From positions 1-48,422 of the forward strand of contig JBCCWS010000044.1 of NCBI GenBank assembly GCA_039193195.1: a stretch of DNA of 48,422 bases, written 5' to 3'. Each line of letters opens with the position of its first letter. Within the stretch, counting starts at the first letter, position 1. Below are positions 1 through 7,876 of this stretch, piece by piece. The notes under the pieces are model-generated. The model searched no databases, was not told the DNA's origin, and saw only the letters and a list, made by a program, of their open reading frames with translations. Source of the DNA: Pseudomonadota bacterium. GTDB lineage: Bacteria; Pseudomonadota; Gammaproteobacteria; Steroidobacterales; JBCBZW01. The translations under genes and the position numbers were made by a program.

Positions 1-141
1 GATGTGTTGCGGACGGACGCCCATGCAGACGCTGGTGGATGGTCGCGGCTTGTGGGAGAGCAAAGTCAGTTCGCTGAACTGATCTGACAACTGCACGGCC
101 ATCGAGGTCGATAACTGTCAGATCAGGTCGCGACTAGCACA
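1..141 (+). mobile_element. Right end of an IS3/IS481-type insertion sequence
   Basis: The first 141 bases read as the end of an insertion sequence whose body lies outside the window. They hold the last codons of a transposase, an 11-bp inverted repeat (CTGATCTGACA at 79-89, TGTCAGATCAG at 116-126), and a terminus that on the minus strand begins TGTGCTAGTCGCGACC. Coding similarity between the two NACHT paralogs starts immediately after this point, so the element joins the 3' end of the first paralog. The family assignment rests on the transposase tail and the TGT-type terminus. The exact terminus and any target duplication cannot be checked because the other end is missing. Confidence 0.6.
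2..82 (+). pseudogene. C-terminal tail of an IS3/IS481-type DDE transposase (cut by the window edge)
   Basis: Frame 2 from the window start gives 26 residues and a TGA stop at 80-82. The peptide contains CCGRTPMQTLVDGRGLWE and ends in SLN. The segment G-R/K-TP-M-x-T is typical of the extreme C-terminus of integrase-core transposases of the IS481/IS3 group, just after the catalytic glutamate region. Only this tail is present, so catalytic residues cannot be checked. It may be complete in the genome beyond the window. The short length limits confidence. Confidence 0.5.
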
Positions 142-3083
142 ATCCAGGAGCCGCCGCGCAACACCCGTGGAGCATCACCGCGAAGCTGCGTCTTCTCCCG
201 GTGCTTACGCTCGTTTAGGCACCATTCCAAAACATTGCCTGACAGATCATCGATCACGTACGGCGAACGCCCCTGCGGATACAGTCCCACCACAGTCGTT
301 TGCCCCATGAACTCCCCACCCGCATCAGCATCCCGATCCTGCAGATTGGCGCGACCGGGCTCGTACTCAGGCCCCCACGGGTACTCCCTGCCATCAGGGC
401 CCCGCGCAGCCTTCTCCCACTCCCATTCCGTCGGCAAACGCACCTCAATGTCGAGTGCATCGCTCAGCCAACGGCAGTACGCCACCGCCTCGTACCAGGA
501 GACCGTCTCTCGCGGTCGGTTCGCCTCGTGCCATCTGGCCGCTGCGGGCGAGTGCTCGCGCTTGGCGAGCCCATCCCACCACCGTTCGTCACCATAACCG
601 TGCGCGTCGATAAACGCCTGAAACTGCGCGTTCGTCACCGGGTAGCGCGCCATCCAGAACGTCTCCAGCTCTCGCGGCTTTCGATCCTTGCCATACAGGA
701 AGCAACCGCCAGGCACCTCCACCCACTCGATGTCAGGCCGCCCGCGCGCATCCACCCCAGTGCCCGCCCGCGGGTCCCCCTGCCGCCCCAAGTACAGGGC
801 CAGCACCTGGCGATCCCTTACCTCTGCAGCGTCTTCAATCGCGTTCAGCGCGACGCGCTCCAAGCGCTCTCGCAACCCACCCAGCGACAACTTCTTGTTG
901 AGCAACAGCTCGGCACACTGCGCCGCAAATGCAGCGAGCGACGGGTTGGCAGCCACCTCCTCACGCCGCAGCCCCTGCACCAGTTGATCGAGTAGCCGAT
1001 ACCCCCGCTGGGGATCTCCCCGCGTCACCCCAGTGAACAGAAACATCAACGTGGGACGCCACGCCTTCTCGCCACCGCGCTCGCGCATCACGTGCAGCAG
1101 CTGCTGATCTGAGTGCTGGGTGCGCAGCAGGTGATCCGCGCACAGAAACTCCTGGAAGCTCAAGTGGAAAAACTGCAGGCGGTCGTTACCCGCCGGCAGC
1201 AACAGACCCGATCGCGACAGCAACTCCTCGCGCCGCTGCGCGCGCTCAGCGAATGCCCCCTCCATGCCGCCTTCAACGTTCTCATTCAGCTTGGCGAAGG
1301 CGGCAAGATGCTCGTCGGCCTCGTCATTCCCTACGCGTGCGGAGGGGGTTACGCGTTGGTTCGATGCACCCACATGCATCCCGTGCGCGATGGCGGACAA
1401 GCGCAGTCGTGCTAGGTTGCGGGCAGCACCGTCCTCCTGGTAGCGGCCGTAGAGCACACTCGTGACCAGTCCTTCGTAAAGCTCGAACAGGTCATCCGGC
1501 AGGCGTTGCCCCTGGGCAAACAAAATGCAAAGCGCGGTGAGCAGCAGGGGGCTCTCGGTGAGCTCCTTCAGATCACCTTTGCTCGCGAGATGGCGGATCA
1601 GCCCCCGCGTGTTCTCCTGCGCCTTGCCCGCATCCGTGGCCGCATACCACCGCTGGATGAACAAATCCTGTAGGGGCGTGGGCAATCCCGCCAGGGTGAC
1701 GGAGGGGATACCTAGCTTCGAAGTGTCTGCAACGCTGAGGCCGTAAGGGCGGCTCGTCACCAGCACGCGATTGCCAGCGACCTGCCACGCTGGCAGCGCG
1801 TCGGCCAGGCCGCTCAGCAGACAGGCCCGTGGATGGGCCGTGCCTCCTCCAACGTCCTGCACCGTGGGCACTTCGTCCACGCCGTCCAGCACCAGCAGAA
1901 GCTTCCCGGCCCCTAGCGCTTTGCTGAAGGTGCTGCCGCACAGATCGCCGGGGTGAGAGCGGTCAAGGATTGCGGCTAGGGCCTGCTCTAACTCGGCCCG
2001 TCGCCACTTGAGCTTGCTGGGCTGACAGTCGGGGCGGAAGTCGCGCAGTTCGACCAACACGGGTAGCCGACCCGCGAGCGTGGCGGGCAGCTGCTCAGCG
2101 TAGTCCTCAGGCGCGGGGATGCTGTGAGACGGTACGGTGCCGTTAGCCACCATCCAAGCAACCCAGCGGCCGAAGGTCGACTTGCCCGCGCCCGGCGCTC
2201 CCGAGAGGAACAGGGAGTGCTCGCCCAAGCATTCCATCAGCAGTACAGGCCCTTCCGGTTCGCCTCCGTCCGCCCCGTCAGGCGACCCGCGGCGCGCAAG
2301 CTCGGCGTTGGACGCTTCCATCGATGCGGGACCGGCTTCGCGCGGATGCCGATCCGTGACGGCGGGTACGTAGACCTGGCGCAAGCGGCCAGCGTGCGCG
2401 CCCTGGGCGTCTAGGCCGAGTAGCTCTGCCGTGCCGTACTCGCGCTTGACCCAATCGAGATAAGCCTTGGGGACCACGTTGTGGGAAGCGTCCGCCGGGA
2501 GATCTAGGCCTTCGCGCTCGCGCCACGCGCGGACGGCCGCTTCCACCGTGGACTCCAGCTCCTCCACGTGAGTGAAGTACTTGACGATGCCACTGCCCTC
2601 GCCTCGTAGCCACTCCTTGAAGGCCTTCAAGCGCTGCGTCGCCCGATTGACCCGCGTAAACAACTCCGGGGTGGCGGTGCCCTGATTCATCGCCTCGTTG
2701 AGTTCGTGACGGTCATGCTTCTCGGGTGGCCAGTCCGCCTCCTCGTCCAACACCATCGCCAGGATCTCGATGTTCTGGGCCTTCGCCGCCTCACATTCCA
2801 GCCACACCATGCTCTTGCGTGCCTCGGCGGCGCCGGCCTGCTGCTCCGGCTCCCAGCCGTAGCGGTGCGCCACGATCACCACCAGCACGTCACACTTGCG
2901 CACCTCGTCTAGGCAGATCTCGTAGGAGGTTTTCTTGCCCTGGGCCGGCCACAAGCTCGTCTTGGAGGGGTGGGCCTGGGCGGCGAGCACGCCGTTGGAC
3001 GCGGCCCGGCGGAAGTCCTCCAGGTCTTCATGGGTGGCGGAGACGAATACGCTTGGGCGTTGGGTGTCTGGCTTATCGCTCAT
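123..3083 (-). CDS. DUF4062-NACHT-FGE protein, C-terminus truncated by an IS (paralog 1)
   Basis: This is an NLR-like protein of about 986 residues. It has an N-terminal DUF4062 domain (SVFVSATHEDLEDF, then a central AHRYGW motif), a NACHT/STAND-type NTPase with Walker A (SGAPGAGKST, about residue 300) and Walker B (LLLVLDGVDEVP), a helical middle, and a C-terminal formylglycine-generating-enzyme-like domain (PVTNAQF, LPTEWEWEKAARG, YPWG, LSGNVLEWC). The likely start is the ATG at 3083; an in-frame TTG lies six codons upstream. It matches the paralog at 14445-17486 domain for domain. After RVLRGGSW it reads IVLVAT and stops, because the last residues come from the IS end at 1-141. The final 36 or so residues seen in the paralog, including the variable region, are missing, so the lectin-fold domain is probably incomplete. 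Whether a product is made or folds is unknown. Confidence 0.85.
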   Translation of the reverse strand: MSDKPDTQRPSVFVSATHEDLEDFRRAASNGVLAAQAHPSKTSLWPAQGKKTSYEICLDEVRKCDVLVVIVAHRYGWEPEQQAGAAEARKSMVWLECEAAKAQNIEILAMVLDEEADWPPEKHDRHELNEAMNQGTATPELFTRVNRATQRLKAFKEWLRGEGSGIVKYFTHVEELESTVEAAVRAWREREGLDLPADASHNVVPKAYLDWVKREYGTAELLGLDAQGAHAGRLRQVYVPAVTDRHPREAGPASMEASNAELARRGSPDGADGGEPEGPVLLMECLGEHSLFLSGAPGAGKSTFGRWVAWMVANGTVPSHSIPAPEDYAEQLPATLAGRLPVLVELRDFRPDCQPSKLKWRRAELEQALAAILDRSHPGDLCGSTFSKALGAGKLLLVLDGVDEVPTVQDVGGGTAHPRACLLSGLADALPAWQVAGNRVLVTSRPYGLSVADTSKLGIPSVTLAGLPTPLQDLFIQRWYAATDAGKAQENTRGLIRHLASKGDLKELTESPLLLTALCILFAQGQRLPDDLFELYEGLVTSVLYGRYQEDGAARNLARLRLSAIAHGMHVGASNQRVTPSARVGNDEADEHLAAFAKLNENVEGGMEGAFAERAQRREELLSRSGLLLPAGNDRLQFFHLSFQEFLCADHLLRTQHSDQQLLHVMRERGGEKAWRPTLMFLFTGVTRGDPQRGYRLLDQLVQGLRREEVAANPSLAAFAAQCAELLLNKKLSLGGLRERLERVALNAIEDAAEVRDRQVLALYLGRQGDPRAGTGVDARGRPDIEWVEVPGGCFLYGKDRKPRELETFWMARYPVTNAQFQAFIDAHGYGDERWWDGLAKREHSPAAARWHEANRPRETVSWYEAVAYCRWLSDALDIEVRLPTEWEWEKAARGPDGREYPWGPEYEPGRANLQDRDADAGGEFMGQTTVVGLYPQGRSPYVIDDLSGNVLEWCLNERKHREKTQLRGDAPRVLRGGSWIVLVAT

Positions 3084-3301
3084 GGGTGGCTCGGGAATCA
3101 AGACGGCTGATGGCCATGCTACCGATTGCGCCTACCCACGTCATTCGCTCTCCCTTAGACGATTGATGGCCTGTGCGCGCCGGGAGCTGCCACCGTCACT
3201 CCCAGGCGTGGCGACCTGCGCTATCGGCGGCACCCTACAGACGATAGACTCAGGCCTGGACGCGGGAGATACCTCTCCAAGAAAACCATCAGGTAACAAT
3301 A

Positions 3302-3898
3302 ATGAAAAGACTCATTGCAGCCGCTGTACTCTTGCCCTTGTCGGGCTCGCTCCACGCAGCCTCGGTGCAGATCACCTTCGACCCACCCACCCTGCCCGGC
3401 GGATCACGAGTGGAATCCACGTTCACCCAAAGCGGCATGACGTTTACCGGCAGGTTCGCCAGCACCGACAGCGGGGTCGGCTCGTTCCCTGACAACGGCA
3501 GCGGCTATCTGCAGGTCGCCGTCTTCGGCAGCCTGTCGTTCGCCATGAGCGACTCCAGCCTATTCAATGTATTGAGTGTGGACCTGGCGGAGTACAGCAC
3601 GGTCTTCGAGTCACCGACGACCATCTCCTTCACCGGTTTCAAACCCGATGGATCGACGGTCACGACGAGTTTCCTCACCGACGGCATCATCGACGGCAGC
3701 GGTCCGCTCGTCGACTTTGAGACCTTCGCGTTCGGCAGTGACTTTCGCGGCCTCACCTCCGTACAGGCCAACAACGTGACGTTCTCGATGGATAACCTGC
3801 TGGTGGCGCCGATACCCCTACCCGCCGCTTTCTGGTTGTTCGCGACGGCACTGGTCAGCGTCGGGGCTGGACGGGTGGGTACTGTTCAGCGCAGATGA
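3302..3898 (+). CDS. Secreted protein with PLPA-type CTERM sorting tail
   Basis: This 198-residue exported protein has an N-terminal signal peptide (MKRLIAAAVLLPLSGSLHAA) and a beta-rich, Asp/Ser/Thr/Gly-rich body. It ends in a tripartite sorting tail: PIPLPAAFWLF, a hydrophobic stretch, then basic residues (VQRR). The tail matches the VPLPA-CTERM variant of the PEP-CTERM signal, which in known systems is cut by an exosortase so the protein reaches the cell surface or matrix. The body fits no family I recognise. Two further sorting-tail proteins (38776 and 41177) and PrsT occur in the window, but no exosortase gene does. Confidence 0.75.
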   Translation: MKRLIAAAVLLPLSGSLHAASVQITFDPPTLPGGSRVESTFTQSGMTFTGRFASTDSGVGSFPDNGSGYLQVAVFGSLSFAMSDSSLFNVLSVDLAEYSTVFESPTTISFTGFKPDGSTVTTSFLTDGIIDGSGPLVDFETFAFGSDFRGLTSVQANNVTFSMDNLLVAPIPLPAAFWLFATALVSVGAGRVGTVQRR

Positions 3899-4024
3899 GG
3901 TGACTCGCTCCTGGGTCGTGTGCGCGACGGGCCGTCGCAGGCGACGCGCACGGTGCTTGCACACGCTCCCCCGATGCACCAGTGCGCTGCGCCAACTCAC
4001 GCGAGTGGGTCCAGTCCTCCTCGA

Positions 4025-4492
4025 CTATCCACTCGCAGAACTGCTCATGGCGTGGCTGACGCAGTGTTCGCGCCCAGTAGCGTCGACCACCATCAGCGCC
4101 CAAACCTGAAGGGCGAGCGATGAACTGGTGCCCACCGTGGCGCGGGCCGCGTCGCGATCGCCGTCGGCGAGACGCGCGTCCAACAGGGCCGCGCGTACCT
4201 GGGCGCACTCGGCGAGTTCGAGGGGTTCCCGGTAACGACCGGCGGCGGCCCGTGGATCGGACAACGCCATGGCTAGGTCGCCCGCAATGGACTGCAGCCA
4301 GGCGGTGGTAGCAACGGAGATACCCAGCGGTCCGCCCTCAAGTAGGCGGGACACCTTCGGGTAGGCCCGGTCTGCTTGATCACGTAAGCAGTCGCGGTGG
4401 ATCTCCAGGGCGATGGAGGTGACGTTGTTGCGATCGAGAGTATTGCGTGCCGGGTCCTGCGTGACGCCGCCGGGAAGCAGTGGACCGTCGCG
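4025..4492 (-). pseudogene. Fused remnants of a DUF4331 gene and a TPR-protein gene
   Basis: One minus-strand frame is open from a stop at 4493-4495 down to 4025. Its first part reads like the C-terminal end of a DUF4331 protein (DPARNTLDRNNVTSIALEI). Its second part reads like a tetratricopeptide protein (SIAGDLAMALSDPRAAAGRY, then CAQVRAALLDARLADGDRDA). Neither part is complete, there is no good start, and the C-terminal end drifts into unrelated sequence. My recollection is that DUF4331 and TPR genes are often neighbours, so this looks like a deletion scar joining the two. The DUF4331 match is short and uncertain, and the TPR match is general. No other gene is evident in 3899-4707. Confidence 0.4.
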
Positions 4493-4707
4493 CTAGCACC
4501 CTTCAGCGACGAGCTCCGCTCGCAGACTCTCCCTGCTCGGCTCCGCTAGAGCCGGTGCGAATTACGCGTTGCTCTTGGCACAACAGTAGTAGATCCAGGC
4601 AATTTGCAAGCTACCCAGCGCCTAGCCGTAGCGCGCACCCATGTTTCGCATGAGTTCCCCTCCGCCATTACGCGATCGGCGGAGGCCTAACCCAAGGAGG
4701 ACGGGCC

Positions 4708-6027
4708 ATGTTCAAGCATCTAGTCGGCGTACTCGCCATTGCAGGGACTATTCTCACCCCCGTAAGCGCCCAGCTAATTCCGACACTCATCGAGAACGAT
4801 GTCGCGCTTCGCGGCCGAGACAGCGGCCAAAGTAACCTGACGATTCTGGACGTGTGGAACGATACGCAGACGGGCCAGATAGTGATCCGCGGAGAACGCT
4901 TTGACAACGGCGCCTTCCCAGCGGTGACCCTCGGGGGCGAGGCTCTCGCTATCGAATCCGTCAGCAGCACCGAGATCATCGCCTCTGCGCCAGGCATTGC
5001 CGCCGGTACTTACCTGCTGACCGTCAACACAGTGGATCAGCCTGACGCGCCTACCCAGATCGTGGGCACGAACGACATTCTCCAGTTTGACAGCTTTGAA
5101 CTCACGGTCGGAGCGGTGGGTCCGATGGGTCCGCCCGGTCCCCAAGGGGAAGATGGACCTCGAGGCGAGATGGGCGCTCAAGGCGATCCCGGACCGCAAG
5201 GCGAACCCGGACCGCAAGGCGAACCCGGACCTCAGGGTGAACCCGGACCTCAAGGTGATCCTGGCCCTCAGGGTGATCCTGGCCCTCAGGGCGATACTGG
5301 CCCTCAGGGCGAACCAGGGCCGCAAGGCGAGACCGGCGCCCAAGGCGTCGCAGGACCTCCGGGCCAACCGGGTCCGCAGGGCGAGACGGGGCCGGAAGGA
5401 CCTCAGGGCATCCAGGGAATACAAGGCGTCCCAGGCCTACCTGGCCCTACGGGACCTGAGGGGCCACCGGGACAACCTGGCGACGTTGAGTCTGCGGCCA
5501 ACGCCAGAGGGGTTGCCTGCGCAGCCGGGGGCTGCATCGCGTGGAACGATTACTGCTACCTCGGCGTCTGCCAAGACCTCAACGTGAGCGGCGGCTCACC
5601 ATCGTCCAATGCAGCCTGTGGAACAGCGGGTTGCATCGTGGTGGGCAACGGCGACGCCGATTACTGTTTCGAGGGGTCATGCATCGACGCCAGCCCCAAC
5701 GGCTCCTCGGTATCCTCCAGCATCGCCTGCAGCGCCGCCGGCTGCCTGGTGGTGGGGACGGGTGACGCCGACTACTGCTACAACGGCGTCTGCCAAGACC
5801 TCCAGGCAAACGGCACTACGCCTGACTCGAACGTGGCGTGCGGTGACGCGGGTTGCATGGTGGTGGGCAACGGGGACGCTGACTACTGCTACAACGGGTC
5901 TTGCCAAGACGTAAATCCCAACGGCTCAACGCCTAGCTCCCCCTTACGTTGCGGTTCAGGCGGGTGCTTTCTCCTAACGGATTCTGATGCAGAATACTGT
6001 TTCCGTGGGACGTGCCAAGACCTGTAG
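4708..6027 (+). CDS. Secreted collagen-like protein with C-terminal Cys-rich repeats
   Basis: This 439-residue protein begins with a signal peptide (about residues 1-21, ending VSAQ). Residues about 45-135 look like an IPT/TIG-type immunoglobulin-like domain ([10 protein letters not shown]...VTLGG, then GTYLLTVNT). Next come 41 uninterrupted Gly-X-Y triplets (residues 138-260), rich in GPQGEP and GPQGDP. Last come five cysteine-rich repeats (residues about 267-439), each with four cysteines and a [16 protein letters not shown] core. A strong Shine-Dalgarno AAGGAGG lies just upstream of the ATG. Bacterial collagen-like proteins form triple helices and act in adhesion, matrix or appendages; the role here is inferred. 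The same IPT-like plus collagen layout is common in marine gammaproteobacteria. No lipobox, LPXTG or CTERM anchor is visible. Confidence 0.8.
   Translation: MFKHLVGVLAIAGTILTPVSAQLIPTLIENDVALRGRDSGQSNLTILDVWNDTQTGQIVIRGERFDNGAFPAVTLGGEALAIESVSSTEIIASAPGIAAGTYLLTVNTVDQPDAPTQIVGTNDILQFDSFELTVGAVGPMGPPGPQGEDGPRGEMGAQGDPGPQGEPGPQGEPGPQGEPGPQGDPGPQGDPGPQGDTGPQGEPGPQGETGAQGVAGPPGQPGPQGETGPEGPQGIQGIQGVPGLPGPTGPEGPPGQPGDVESAANARGVACAAGGCIAWNDYCYLGVCQDLNVSGGSPSSNAACGTAGCIVVGNGDADYCFEGSCIDASPNGSSVSSSIACSAAGCLVVGTGDADYCYNGVCQDLQANGTTPDSNVACGDAGCMVVGNGDADYCYNGSCQDVNPNGSTPSSPLRCGSGGCFLLTDSDAEYCFRGTCQDL
5119..5487 (+). repeat. Collagen-like Gly-X-Y coding repeat (41 triplets)
   Basis: Forty-one consecutive codon triplets encode Gly-X-Y without interruption. 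The 5' two-thirds is dominated by GPQ-GEP and GPQ-GDP units with near-identical 18-base DNA repeats, while the 3' end is more varied ([18 protein letters not shown]). The near-identical units suggest recent expansion by slippage, so copy number may differ between strains. Confidence 0.9.
5506..6024 (+). repeat. Five tandem ~37-residue four-cysteine repeats
   Basis: Cysteines in the last four units recur with an exact 37-residue period (C304, C341, C378, C415 and their partners C309/C320/C325 and so on). The first unit is four residues shorter (AWNDYCYLG instead of [13 protein letters not shown]). Each unit reads roughly x-C-x4-C-(6-10)-C-x4-C followed by QD or ID and an Asn/Gly/Ser/Thr-rich linker. 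I do not recognise a named family. Paired cysteines suggest disulfide-stabilised extracellular repeats. Confidence 0.75.
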
Positions 6028-6254
6028 GCCTTGGCATGCCACCTCGGGCGACGCTGTGCAGCAAATCAGCACCTGAAGATCCTCACCCCACATGCCCTCT
6101 ACGAGACCGCGTGGACCAGGATCGGCTTCCCGATCGGCGTCGTTTGGGCGACTTCGTTCCGGTTCCGAACGCTGAGCTCAGTAAACTGCTGGTGTGGAGC
6201 TTCCTGGCAGGATTTTCGGAGAAGCGCTCGCTGCTCGCCGAGCTTGAGGAGTCT

Positions 6255-6283
6255 GGCCGGACAGTGAACTGTCACTGCCGGCC
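6255..6283. terminator. Hairpin between convergent genes, possible terminator
   Basis: An inverted repeat GGCCGG-a-C-AGTGA / TCACT-G-CCGGCC with a four-base loop lies between the collagen-like gene and the convergent DHH gene. The stem is strong but there is no T-run on either strand, so intrinsic termination is uncertain. Confidence 0.35.
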
Positions 6284-6304
6284 GTATCTGCGATACTCGA
6301 CGAC

Positions 6305-7267
6305 TCAGACCGCGATGCTGCGGCGACGCTCCGGATCGGCCGCAAGCACTTTCTCGATGAGCTCTCGCTTTACCGTCTCGGCGTCTTCGTTCGCCACCTG
6401 GCAGGTGCCCGCGTTCGCATGCCCTCCGCCACCGTAGGAGAGCATTAGCTCGCCCACATGCACCTTGGAGCTTCGATCCAGGATCGACTTACCCATGGCG
6501 AACACCGTGTTCTGCTGGCGGAAGCCCCACATGTGATGAATCGAGAGATTGCACTGGGGGAACATGGCATAGATCATGAAGCGGTTGCCCGCATGAATGA
6601 TCTCTTGGTCCTTTAGATTAAGGATGATCAGCTCATCGTGCACTTCGCTGCAGGCCCTGACTTGGGCCTCGAAGAGCTCCTTCTGCTCGTGATAAAGCTC
6701 CACCCGCTCTACCACATCGGGCAGCTGCATGATCTCCTCGATGGTGTGGCTCTTGCAGTAGTCGATGAGCTCCATCATTAGGTTGTAGTTGGAGATTCTG
6801 AAGTCCCGGAAGCGGCCGAGGCCGGTTCTGGGATCCATCAGAAAGTTCAGCATGACCCAGTCGGTGGGGTTCAGGATCTCCTCTCGGCTGAACTGCGCCG
6901 CATCGGCCTTGTCCACCGCGCTCATCATGTCGTCCCAGGCCCTGGGGAAGCGATCAGCGCCGCCGAAGTAGTTGTACACAACCCGCGCCGCGGAGGGCGT
7001 GTCGACTTCGATGATGTGGTTCTCACGCGCCTCGTTTCGAAGGCCTTCGCTAGCGTGGTGGTCGAAGGCTAGGCCAACCCCCTCGACATAAGGCAGGTTA
7101 GTGGTGATGTCGCGGTCGGTGATCTCAATCGCACCGTCCTGCATGTCTTTTGGATGTACAAACGTAATGTCGTCAATCAGATCTAGCTCTTTGAGCAACA
7201 CCGCACAGACTAGGCCGTCAAAATCGCTACGCGTTACCAGTCTGTACTGGCCTTTCAGTTCAATCAC
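6305..7267 (-). CDS. DHH-family phosphoesterase (exopolyphosphatase/oligonuclease-like)
   Basis: This 320-residue protein has the DHH superfamily layout. The N-terminal metal motif is SDFDG (D15, D17), the DHH box is FDHH (D69-H70-H71), and the C-terminal DHHA1-type motif is GGGGHANAGTC (H283). Members hydrolyse phosphodiester or phosphoanhydride bonds with Mn/Mg (RecJ, NrnA, PPX1-type). The length and layout suit the cytoplasmic single-unit phosphoesterases often annotated as exopolyphosphatase. The substrate cannot be told from sequence. It is transcribed alone, with the upstream region facing the divergent DUF2141 gene. Confidence 0.8.
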   Translation of the reverse strand: MIELKGQYRLVTRSDFDGLVCAVLLKELDLIDDITFVHPKDMQDGAIEITDRDITTNLPYVEGVGLAFDHHASEGLRNEARENHIIEVDTPSAARVVYNYFGGADRFPRAWDDMMSAVDKADAAQFSREEILNPTDWVMLNFLMDPRTGLGRFRDFRISNYNLMMELIDYCKSHTIEEIMQLPDVVERVELYHEQKELFEAQVRACSEVHDELIILNLKDQEIIHAGNRFMIYAMFPQCNLSIHHMWGFRQQNTVFAMGKSILDRSSKVHVGELMLSYGGGGHANAGTCQVANEDAETVKRELIEKVLAADPERRRSIAV

Positions 7268-7422
7268 GCTAAGTGCCTCACTTTTCCCGGTCTATTTGTC
7301 GTTATCGGCACGAACAGGAAAAGGTTTACGGCCGCCACCACATCATGACTTCCGGCACATGTTCACCGCGCAGCACTTGGATACCTTGGCATCACACCCA
7401 CTCACACCCAAGGAGCCGACCG

Positions 7423-7851
7423 ATGCGTCACGCCACCACCTGCCCGCCCTTGCTTGCCCTCAGCGCGCTCGTGAGCGCCAGCGTCCACGCTGCCTCGTTG
7501 GACGTGCAGGTAACGTCTATCGACGAACCTAAGGGCTACATCATGCTGGCCATATTCGATTCGGCCGAGGCATTCGACAACGGCGGGCAGCCCATGCGGG
7601 CGGTGCGCGTGGCCGTGGAGGGCAGCGAACTGCGTACGGCGTTCGATGACGTGCCCGCCGGCACCTACGCAGTCAGGCTCTACCATGACGCCAACGGCAA
7701 CGGTGAGCTGGACACCAACATGATGGGTCTACCCAAGGAGGGGTACGGCTTTAGCAACAACGGCGGCCGCTTCGGCCCACCGGCCTTCAACGCCGCCGCC
7801 TTCGAGGTAACCGAAGACGGGACCAACAGCATCACCATCAAGCTGCGTTAG
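7423..7851 (+). CDS. DUF2141 exported protein
   Basis: This 142-residue protein carries a signal peptide (about residues 1-24, ending VSASVHA) and a single DUF2141 beta-sandwich domain. Typical features are KGYIMLAIFDSAEAF, DDVPAGTYAVRLYHDANGNGELD and GLPKEGYGFSNN. The ATG at 7423 was chosen because AAGGAG lies eight to twelve bases upstream and the protein then starts at the signal peptide. The reading frame is open further upstream, but without signal-peptide logic. Function is unknown in the family. It lies 25 bases before the carotenoid oxygenase gene and is probably co-transcribed with it. In related genomes the two are often neighbours (recollection, not checked). Confidence 0.8.
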   Translation: MRHATTCPPLLALSALVSASVHAASLDVQVTSIDEPKGYIMLAIFDSAEAFDNGGQPMRAVRVAVEGSELRTAFDDVPAGTYAVRLYHDANGNGELDTNMMGLPKEGYGFSNNGGRFGPPAFNAAAFEVTEDGTNSITIKLR

Positions 7852-7876
7852 CGCGCGGGTTAGGGAGTCGATCCAC

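Noticed and set aside
4774-5424. 216-residue minus-strand frame of ALR-type repeats
   Set aside because: It is the antisense of the collagen-like triplet repeats; its periodicity comes from the plus-strand gene.
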